Made by a program: the position numbers and the translations under genes. Below the pieces are notes generated by a model. That model did no database searches. It saw nothing but the letters and a program-made list of their open reading frames with translations, and was not told where the DNA came from. A stretch of 64,000 bases of DNA from a virus. Every line of letters begins with the position of its first letter. Within the stretch, counting starts at the first letter, position 1. Location of the stretch: the IMG/VR virus record IMGVR_UViG_3300024308_000188, positions 1 through 64,000 of that record; one strand, written 5' to 3'. Positions 58,001 to 64,000 of this stretch are shown piece by piece.

Positions 58001-59086
58001 AATGCGGCCGCTTGCTTGAACAATCACAACATCTAAAAATAATGCGTCAGGTATATTTATTTTTTGCGTAGAAAAGTCGGTGAGGTTTATTTTTGTAATG
58101 AATGAATTAAAGCCGTGAGTTATGTAAAGAGTATTATCATTTACATAACTGTTTCTTGCGTCAGCATCTAGTGCAGCTAAAGCCACATCATTAAGATCCA
58201 CAAGTTCATGCTCAGACATAACATATATGGTTGTGTCTTTTGAGGCAAGACTGTGAATTCTTCCAGCAAATGTTATATCTGGCTGTGCGACAAAATTTAA
58301 AGATGAATCTACTGCCCAAACTTTTAAAACTGTGGAGCCTTGTGCATAAGCATAAAGCTTATTGTCATTGAATAAGACTCCGGCAACATCGCTCAAGCTT
58401 AAAGATGTTATTGGAGAAAAGAAAGCATCATATATGACAATACTATTGTCTTTATTGTAAGCAACTGCTGTACAAAGACGAATTTGGTCTGAGCCATATA
58501 AATTTGAGGAACTTATTGGGCCAGCACCTGCTAAAGTTTTTGCAATAGTTTTAGAGTCTGTATCAAAGATGATTGTTTGATTACGATTAAAATCTAATAC
58601 AGCAAACGCATTTAAAGCAAACGCATTTGTAGGCTGAGCATTAAGATCGTAACTGTGAGTTTGAATGCCATTGAAATCGAAACTTTTTAAATACCGTTGG
58701 CTATTAGGAGCCCAAGTTAATTCTGGAATCACTTCAGCACTAAATAAATCGTTGTATCGTTCATCATAGCTAAATGTGGCTATGTTTTTTGTGATAAGAG
58801 CGTAATAGCCTACTACAACTCCATTTTGTCGAACCACACTAACAGCGCTTGCGCCATTTGTATTTGAAGAACTTAATAAAATTTTCAATTCAGCATCAGG
58901 AGCAACGTCTGCACCGGAACCTAAAACTGATCCTGATTGTGTTTGCAACTGACCATTGCTGATAGTTATATTAGCAAACGGATTGCCTTGAGCATCAAAA
59001 AGAAATAATGCAGGATCTGGTGTAAATGTAAGAGAGGTATAGCGCTGACCCGCTTCACGATCTGGACGAACATCTATTAAGCGCAT
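55091..59086 (-). CDS. Giant beta-rich virion protein (fibre, whisker or surface protein)
   Basis: 1331 residues (SD GGAGAAAT). The first ~440 residues have repeated short strands of a beta-propeller type (QTIIFDTDSKTIAKTLAG, NLYGSDQIRLCTAVAYN, NTLYITHGFNSFITKINL). Next are at least three Ig-like units, each with S-N-x-[VI]-x-[IL] (VSNTVTISHLTSP, YSNEINLSGTNYEP, SSNTVSITGIGNS). Further beta repeats and a C-terminal cysteine-containing end (CENLCNPDDCPPRGYIHGG) follow. Such a plan suits a tail fibre or an appendage for host contact. A terminator stands upstream. The exact role is not known. Confidence 0.65.
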   Translation of the reverse strand: MRLIDVRPDREAGQRYTSLTFTPDPALFLFDAQGNPFANITISNGQLQTQSGSVLGSGADVAPDAELKILLSSSNTNGASAVSVVRQNGVVVGYYALITKNIATFSYDERYNDLFSAEVIPELTWAPNSQRYLKSFDFNGIQTHSYDLNAQPTNAFALNAFAVLDFNRNQTIIFDTDSKTIAKTLAGAGPISSSNLYGSDQIRLCTAVAYNKDNSIVIYDAFFSPITSLSLSDVAGVLFNDNKLYAYAQGSTVLKVWAVDSSLNFVAQPDITFAGRIHSLASKDTTIYVMSEHELVDLNDVALAALDADARNSYVNDNTLYITHGFNSFITKINLTDFSTQKINIPDALFLDVVIVQASGRIYVSDVEAKKVYVRDEFNQDWSVGFGAYGIALADEIYLFDAYANIPNKIDMDQLVYTLDSSEFIDITDFPLGDTGVTGPIEILTANKPIRIQLFPAESNYTLMVNGVPQPNVTSVTSNDSIQVRFDYIPGVPDPLFFGVVVDQQIFTASVYLDDSRIVPFDFKFNPVFGAAPESFVVSNTVTISHLTSPVEVETDTGIFVHNGNFVGTSVIIQNGDTLAVRVQADALGCAVVTARITIEQERFETPFSVSTLAESDTAVLPRPVLEFDSTYDNPLGTFVYSNEINLSGTNYEPTVFKIPDQYEAQFVVNGIESGQTITARTGDKIKIKVKTTYNYDTPHNVAVSTCYAVGGFVAYTIGDTTPDAFNFGTIVGASIKDFLSSNTVSITGIGNSVNVPVVVPYGTELYHNGQRVDLGSARLDWRGMPLNDVFRTINMDDGDTLQLKGYGRPIHGDTVNLSVYVGGRRGFWTIETFDSNISVTLDPELYFGQLGSAVETDTTVDYVRAQSYSMKVNHSNGTKAATVLKPIKVSNAPVVLGQPNSIVPESNKSLVLADHSEVVPQKNKNFSEILRDSNYVVTKPNIVTPSDFNYVFDAGVDLVSMRGLRINVGYANNVLSIPMLLEVVTPNNTEHLIDVGRKVAVDNSAHLVNLKSSIAVVYSNATYTVNVLDTNNVQAVVFSGYDNPVILTEFTVVRYDNKPFTLFDMSNGQVLQFGHSPTYTPNYVWRSDTAYYIDRDGWFDDEQNRNFITASRNWSVSESHTEVKTSTNFWIVKQPDPVKFVLDYSVNDSNVVYANTKYSVSDLGSAYTFTTQYAVPMVSDLISFAPKYDARLSGTDPKFGLTRMTDGDPSNRIYIKDPFDTVVHKTNSPVVIREVAYTDTDRNFVFAVAAVEPLEFTSTFVRTPPANELHPGYFATQELAEDNALTYGYTSGQFYAVYVEEKGWAWTAIMPCENLCNPDDCPPRGYIHGG

Positions 59087-59102
59087 GAATATTTCTCCAA
59101 AC

Positions 59103-59128
59103 GAAAAAGGCGGCGCTTGGCCGCCTTT
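59103..59128 (-). terminator. Strong intrinsic terminator
   Basis: Minus strand: AAAGGCGGC, loop CAAGC, GCCGCCTTT followed by TT. It stands between the tandem paralogue at 59144 and the 1331-residue gene. Confidence 0.85.
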
Positions 59129-59143
59129 GTTTAGTTTTGTAAC

Positions 59144-60445
59144 TTAAGGAGTAACAGGAGCAGGTAAATCACCACCGGCCTTTAAGAACATTAAACGCAT
59201 ACCTTTGTTGTCACGACGGTTTGCTTTCAATGCCTTATACACACGTTTATGCGGATCATTACCGTTCATTTCGTTGTACACGTTAACTTCTACTTCAGCA
59301 AACTGAGAAACAACATCAGCTGAAATATAAGTAATCATATCCAATTCGTGTGGGTATGAATAACGCTGTGTACTCAGACCTTTGATCATGTTCATGGTCA
59401 GGTCGTTGTTTTCACTGATACTTACTTGTTGCATCACGTTGATAATACGTGAGCTGTCGTTTGTATCAAAACAAGCGGTAACTGGAACTGTTGGAGTGTG
59501 AACATCACTTTCACGAACAACGAAATAGTAAACGTCATCGAAAGCATCCAACAGATCTGGCCCTTGAATATCATCACCAAGGCTTGAAGCCAGATCACCA
59601 CCACCTGCCATACTGAATACGCAGAATAATGGAGACTTACCAACAACACCAGGAGTTTCATTTCCTAAAATTGTTTGTCCAGTATCTTTATCAACCATGC
59701 GTTGAACAGTCCACCAATGGAAACGATCACCAGTGTTATCACGAGCTTCTGTCCACATCATAAATGCAACACCGTGATCGGTTGTTGATAATGCGTAAGT
59801 CAGTGGAATAGATTCTTCGTTAACTACATCAGTACCTTGGCGGTTGATATAGAAGCCGAAGTGTTCATAGCGCCAGCTTGGACGATCTTGATACGCAAGA
59901 GCAGCCCAACTTGCAGCGTCAGTACCTTGCTTACAATCTGGATGAATCCAATCTTTACCATTAGGAGTTTTAGCAATTGAATTTGTAGTTAACAAACCAG
60001 TGCGAGAAACTTGACGGTTAGTGCCAACCATAACATCTTTACTGATTGCAACTTTAAATTCGCCATCAGCATCGATAATGTTTGTTGGTGTACAAACATA
60101 CCAGTTGATCCAACCTTTAGCGCTTGCAAGTGGAATACCGCCAGCGCCTTCAGAATTCACTTCGATAACAAAACGCCACGGTTGACGATTATCATAAAGT
60201 GGATTCGGAGTAGTGCCGTCTGGCATCATTGTTGCGCCATCTTCGATAGCCAACGGATCTACTTGTTCCGTTGCAGCTAACAACACACGTTTAACAGTGC
60301 TATCAACAGTTGTTGGGTGAGCAGTTACTGCTGAATCGTTTATGTTCAACACTTTGAAACCACGAGCTTGCAAATCCATCACTAAAGAAGCGACCATGCT
60401 TTGCACGTTGATAAAATTACCACGTTCGATATAACTTGTAGCCAT
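59144..60445 (-). CDS. Virion structural protein, tandem paralogue A
   Basis: 433 residues. It is homologous to the gene at 60464: shared ERGNFINVQSMVASLVMDLQARGFK / GFVNLQVMVRDIVTDLKSAGF, DPLAIEDGAT / DPLAVEEGAT, RQPWRFVIEV / RQPWRLVIQV, YVCTPT / WACTPT, the YALSTTDHGV / YMLSVTDHGV block, FHWWTVQRMVDKDTGQ / FNWFAIQRLVKEDG, SPLFC, RESDVHTPTVP / REEDISAPTIP and the HELDMITYISADV / YKLDMIGYASAEL end. No known fold was recognised; the pattern suggests a fibre- or baseplate-associated protein. SD TAGGAG. Followed by a terminator. Confidence 0.75.
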   Translation of the reverse strand: MATSYIERGNFINVQSMVASLVMDLQARGFKVLNINDSAVTAHPTTVDSTVKRVLLAATEQVDPLAIEDGATMMPDGTTPNPLYDNRQPWRFVIEVNSEGAGGIPLASAKGWINWYVCTPTNIIDADGEFKVAISKDVMVGTNRQVSRTGLLTTNSIAKTPNGKDWIHPDCKQGTDAASWAALAYQDRPSWRYEHFGFYINRQGTDVVNEESIPLTYALSTTDHGVAFMMWTEARDNTGDRFHWWTVQRMVDKDTGQTILGNETPGVVGKSPLFCVFSMAGGGDLASSLGDDIQGPDLLDAFDDVYYFVVRESDVHTPTVPVTACFDTNDSSRIINVMQQVSISENNDLTMNMIKGLSTQRYSYPHELDMITYISADVVSQFAEVEVNVYNEMNGNDPHKRVYKALKANRRDNKGMRLMFLKAGGDLPAPVTP

Positions 60446-60463
60446 TTAGCTATCTCCTAAAAT

Positions 60464-61555
60464 TTACTGTATACCAGCACCTTGTTTCATAACGCAAATA
60501 CGAACACCTTTGTTATAAGGTGAATTGGCTTGAATAGCCTCATAAACTCTTTGTTGCCCAAACATCGTTAACGGCTGCACAGATTTTTGAGAAAGTAATT
60601 CTGCACTAGCATATCCAATCATGTCCAACTTATACGGATAGTAGTAACGATGTGTGTTCATACCTTTAGGGAAATGAATAACAAAGTTACGATTTACCAT
60701 CATACCTACTTGTTGAATAGGATTTATTAATGGGAAACTATCAGCAGACGCAACAACTGCACTTAACGGAATTGTTGGTGCAGAAATATCTTCTTCACGT
60801 ACAACAAAATAAAGAATTCCATCAGGTGAAATTGCATTGTCATCTGTTCCACCGCCACCATCTTGAGTAAACAAACAAAACAGTGGAGATTTTTCATCTA
60901 ACAGTATTGAACCATCTTCTTTCACAAGACGTTGGATAGCAAACCAGTTAAAGCATTTGCCACTACTGTCATAACTTTCTGCCCATGTGTTTAATGTTAC
61001 ACCATGATCGGTCACACTCAACATATAGGACATAGGTAAGGCTTCATAATCCAACTCTTCACCATTAAAGCTAGGCCACACAGTATTATTCGCATCTTTG
61101 AAAGCACGGAAGAAATACTTTTGATTTGGCCCAACAGAAACAATATTATTTTTTCCAAAGAAACCAGATTGACGAACATCTGTTGCATCTGCTTTATACG
61201 CAGAGACAGAAATTAATCCGTTGGCTTCAGTAATAACTTGTGTTGGGGTACAAGCCCAATAACGTATATAATGATCTGCATGTGAAACTTGAATCACAAG
61301 TCTCCAAGGTTGACGACGAGAATAGTTTGGATCTGAAGTTGCACCTTCTTCTACCGCTAATGGATCAACGGCAGTCGTTGGAGCAAGAACATAAACGTGT
61401 GTATTTTCATCGTGGTTAGGTGCAGTATTTGCACCTTGCGCGACTGCTGTATAAGCAGTTAACAAAGTAAAACCAGCTGATTTTAAATCGGTAACTATGT
61501 CACGCACCATAACCTGAAGATTTACGAAGCCAGTTCTGTTAAAATGTCCGGGCAT
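60464..61555 (-). CDS. Virion structural protein, tandem paralogue B
   Basis: 363 residues, homologous over its length to the gene at 59144, but shorter by ~70 residues because of several missing loops. It begins MPGHFNRTGFVNLQVMVRD and ends RVYEAIQANSPYNKGVRICVMKQG, like the KALKANRRDNKGMRLMFLKAGG end of its neighbour. The tandem pair may form a hetero-oligomer or alternative appendage. SD CAGGAG. Downstream gap of 18 bases, so co-transcribed. Confidence 0.75.
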   Translation of the reverse strand: MPGHFNRTGFVNLQVMVRDIVTDLKSAGFTLLTAYTAVAQGANTAPNHDENTHVYVLAPTTAVDPLAVEEGATSDPNYSRRQPWRLVIQVSHADHYIRYWACTPTQVITEANGLISVSAYKADATDVRQSGFFGKNNIVSVGPNQKYFFRAFKDANNTVWPSFNGEELDYEALPMSYMLSVTDHGVTLNTWAESYDSSGKCFNWFAIQRLVKEDGSILLDEKSPLFCLFTQDGGGGTDDNAISPDGILYFVVREEDISAPTIPLSAVVASADSFPLINPIQQVGMMVNRNFVIHFPKGMNTHRYYYPYKLDMIGYASAELLSQKSVQPLTMFGQQRVYEAIQANSPYNKGVRICVMKQGAGIQ

Positions 61556-61566
61556 GTTAACTCCTG

Positions 61567-62370
61567 TTATTGCAATGTCAAAGCTGTGATTGTTACTGTA
61601 GGTCTTGAGTCAACAGCACCAACATTTTTTAAAGTAAAATATTGCATTGTGCTAGGTGCTTCAGACAAATTAAGCATAAAGCTAAAACGCCTGTGATTAA
61701 TGTAGTCACCATTTATATTGGTAATACCTTCATCAAACAGAAATTCTGGACTACTTACAAATTTGTAAGGATTTCGATCAGTACGAGCGGCTGTTGTAAA
61801 TCCTTTTAATTCAAAATCAGGTGTGTTAACTTCTACATAAGCAAGTAATACACTCAATCCTAAATTAAGTTCAAAAGGATGTTCTTCACCAGCTGCAATA
61901 CTGTTCAACGGTTGGTAAGTTCTTGTAACTCGTTGACCAGCACCAAGGCCAACATATTCCCAACCTATAGTGCCGTCAAGTCGAACAGTTAAAACTTTAC
62001 TAACTGCCTTTCCTTGTTGCGGAACCAAATAGTTCGGATTGATAGATAAACGATCTTGGTTTTCACCTAAAAATTCCAATGGAGTTTCTGTGGTAAAAAC
62101 TAAGCCGCTTTCATACTCAAGCCAAGCTTCTTTGGTTTCATCCAGATAATAAATGATCCCTGGAGTTTCCATAACACCACAGAGCATCATTTTCTTACGA
62201 GCATCAAATTGTTCAATACCAAAACTTTTAGATGCAGCGTCAACCAAAAATTGATCACGATCAGCAATTGTAGCAAAAACTCTGTAGCCACCCTTGAGGA
62301 AATTATCCTCAAGGATGAACGGAACAAAGTTTGTCGCTGGCTGATAAAAATCTGTAGCTGCCAACGGCAT
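61567..62370 (-). CDS. Hypothetical virion protein
   Basis: 267 residues beginning MPLAATDFYQPATNFVPFIL. It has a beta-rich layout (RVFATIADRDQFLVDAASKSF, YYLDETKEAWLEYESGLVF, GLSVLLAYVEVNTPDFELKGF) and no enzyme motif. SD TAGGAG. It stands between the Ig-like protein and the paralogous pair, so it is probably part of the same fibre or surface complex. Not recognised. Confidence 0.7.
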   Translation of the reverse strand: MPLAATDFYQPATNFVPFILEDNFLKGGYRVFATIADRDQFLVDAASKSFGIEQFDARKKMMLCGVMETPGIIYYLDETKEAWLEYESGLVFTTETPLEFLGENQDRLSINPNYLVPQQGKAVSKVLTVRLDGTIGWEYVGLGAGQRVTRTYQPLNSIAAGEEHPFELNLGLSVLLAYVEVNTPDFELKGFTTAARTDRNPYKFVSSPEFLFDEGITNINGDYINHRRFSFMLNLSEAPSTMQYFTLKNVGAVDSRPTVTITALTLQ

Positions 62371-62387
62371 AAAACTAACTCCTAGTC

Positions 62388-64000
62388 TTATGGAATACTT
62401 GAATCTGGAACACTGGAGCCATAACTAATGCGCCAAGTGATCGCAGGGCCATAAGGGAATGTAACACGATAAACATAATACTGCTTGCCATTAACAGTGA
62501 CTTCTTCAGCACTATTAAATGTACCATCGCTTGCAGTTGTTCCAGCGCCATCCCAAGAACCAGCAACATTATTACCAGTGTTGACAATATAAATGTAACC
62601 CCAAGATTTAGGATACATAATATAAGCCAACGATTGCATGTTAGTGCTTGCACCAGTAGTGAATGTTTCGTTGTTTACTCCAGTTAAAGTTCCTGTCAAC
62701 AAATCATAGAATGCAGATGTTGCGTAATCTGCTTTTAAGTTTTGCTGTGGAGCCATACCAAAACGTGGAGAAATGTCAGTGCTAATTGCTTTTGCGTTAA
62801 TTGTGTAACTGGCGTTAGCGGTGCCACCGTCATTCACATAACTTGCAATTAATTGCACTGTGCGGTTTTGATCTAAACTCAATGGAACTGAAACAAGAAT
62901 ATTGTTACTGTTATTTGGATCAACAACAGCAGTTATTCCATAGTTTGGTGACGCAATTGAGAACGTAACTTGTCCACTGTTTGCTGCTATAGCTGTCCAC
63001 TGTGTTGGAGTGAATGACATTTTTGCAGCAAGTTTGAAATCTTCTGTTGTTCCTGCATTCACGTTAATGCTGGTAACAGCACCATCATAGTTTGCTGGAG
63101 CAACACTGGCTTCAAATATTTTCAGTGTGTTTGGTGTATTTAAACGAGCGCGAATAGTTAAGTTTTGCTCAACCGCATAATCAACACCGTTATAAGTTAC
63201 AACAACACGAATACGAACTGTTTGGTTCGCAGTTATATTGTTTGGAACTAAAGTTGCAGATCCGTCAGTTGGATGTTCTGTGATAGAGGCATGAGCGCCA
63301 CCATTCACAATACTCCAGACTGTACGTGTACTATCTGTAACCGCAAGTGTTGTGTTATTATCAAAACGAATACGACTACGGAAAACTTGAGGCTGATCTT
63401 CAAAGAAGTCAGTTAATCCGTTATAAATTTCGGCACCTGTTGGAACAGCAACATCAGTAACAGTAATATTCATACTGTCATTTAAAGTTACTCCACCTTC
63501 AATATAGCTGGCGTTTAATCGTACCGTTGTATTTGTTGTAACACTTCCAGCAGTACCAGTTGCTACACCACCATTTTGATTTACAGCAAGTACAGCTGTA
63601 TTCTCGCTTGCGAAAATATTAGTTGTGTTATAAACAACTATACTTCCATCGCTGTATGTAACACGGAAAGTAAATACAAAACTTTCACCTTCCATTAATG
63701 TAGCCGGACTTGGGCCAATAATTGCAAGCGATTGTGGGACAACAGGAGCTTCAATAACTGTAACTTGTTTTGTTGCTGTAGCAGTAGCGCCACCAAAACT
63801 ATAGGTTGCAGTAAGAATTGTTGGAGTAGCTGCGTTAACTTCACCAACAGTTAGACTTCTGTTTGGATTTATCGACACAAGTGCCGGAGAGTTTGTAACA
63901 AAAGTAAGTGGAGTTACAATTGACTGCGAGTTATCGCTGAAAGTTGCACGTACACTATAAACACTTGACGTTGTGTTTTCAGTTACTTCATCAGCACCTA
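62388..64000 (-). CDS. Ig-like (Big_2-type) surface protein, partial
   Basis: The frame is open to the window edge; only the C-terminal ~537 residues are present and the start is outside. It consists of repeated bacterial-Ig-like units of ~85-100 residues with the pattern LxI-x-x-x-x-x-x-x-x-x-GES-[FY]-x-F-x-[VA]-x-x-x-x-[SD]-x-S, then an 'N-x-x-I-F/VW' strand and T-V-R-L-x-A-[ST]-Y, as in MEGESFVFTFRVTYSDGSI and NTTVRLNASYIEGG. A different end domain (about the last 130 residues, STNMQSLAYIMYPKSWGYIYI) follows. Such domains decorate phage virions or fibres and help adhesion. Confidence 0.75.
   Translation of the reverse strand, partial: GADEVTENTTSSVYSVRATFSDNSQSIVTPLTFVTNSPALVSINPNRSLTVGEVNAATPTILTATYSFGGATATATKQVTVIEAPVVPQSLAIIGPSPATLMEGESFVFTFRVTYSDGSIVVYNTTNIFASENTAVLAVNQNGGVATGTAGSVTTNTTVRLNASYIEGGVTLNDSMNITVTDVAVPTGAEIYNGLTDFFEDQPQVFRSRIRFDNNTTLAVTDSTRTVWSIVNGGAHASITEHPTDGSATLVPNNITANQTVRIRVVVTYNGVDYAVEQNLTIRARLNTPNTLKIFEASVAPANYDGAVTSINVNAGTTEDFKLAAKMSFTPTQWTAIAANSGQVTFSIASPNYGITAVVDPNNSNNILVSVPLSLDQNRTVQLIASYVNDGGTANASYTINAKAISTDISPRFGMAPQQNLKADYATSAFYDLLTGTLTGVNNETFTTGASTNMQSLAYIMYPKSWGYIYIVNTGNNVAGSWDGAGTTASDGTFNSAEEVTVNGKQYYVYRVTFPYGPAITWRISYGSSVPDSSIP

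Overview
This window is part of the genome of a large, AT-rich, lytic-looking myophage (contractile-tailed 'jumbo'-type phage). The evidence is a virion morphogenesis region of about 62 kb on the minus strand: tail sheath, tail tube, hub and spike proteins, an HK97-type major capsid protein, a prohead protease, a probable scaffold and fibre-like proteins. No bacterial housekeeping genes, rRNA or tRNA were seen. The host is probably a Gram-negative bacterium, because the phage GroEL is close to the proteobacterial type; this is inference. Terminase, portal and DNA polymerase genes are not seen here.

Layout. Positions 1-1732 (+): the end of a groES gene and a complete groEL. Convergent terminators separate them from everything else, which is on the minus strand and transcribed from high to low coordinates. 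64000-53381: large beta-rich surface, fibre or Ig-like proteins, two tandem paralogues and a coiled-coil protein. 53379-48885: NAD-dependent DNA ligase, Nudix hydrolase, a structural protein and a glycosyltransferase-like TPR protein. 48904-33507: head module with prohead protease, HExxH metallopeptidase, many small 'internal' proteins, two paralogous basic proteins and an acidic scaffold-like protein. 33472-31629: putative decoration protein and major capsid protein. 31402-17239: neck proteins, sheath, tube, hub, tape measure and spike. 17238-1830: accessory genes including GNAT, an Acb1-like 2H phosphoesterase, an MmcB-like nuclease, HDOD, topoisomerase IB, an ADP-ribosyltransferase-like protein and small hypothetical proteins.

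The most interesting pattern is a short shared N-terminal sequence, roughly M-[KR]-I-x-[VIL]-[FLM]-[ILV]-S-x-S-[AS], on about fifteen otherwise unrelated proteins, mostly around the prohead protease and scaffold. Several copies contain a [ILV]-S-E-S sequence that would suit a T4-gp21-type protease. This resembles the T4 capsid-targeting sequence of internal proteins and Alt, and suggests a set of cargo proteins (including a topoisomerase IB and an ART-like protein) packaged in the head and delivered with the DNA. A second unusual element is an intergenic segment at 40410-40541 whose plus strand copies the last 15 bases of 16S rRNA after a hairpin; read on the minus strand it is an extended perfect Shine-Dalgarno sequence beside two six-codon reading frames.

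Regulation: three minus-strand promoter candidates (two nearly identical 19-mers at 16.0 and 38.8 kb, one weaker at 30.3 kb), several intrinsic terminators, and dense operons with 1-4 nt stop/start overlaps. Several starts were placed at internal ATG codons because these have good Shine-Dalgarno sequences just after the upstream stop. All function calls are from reading the sequence; no database search was run.
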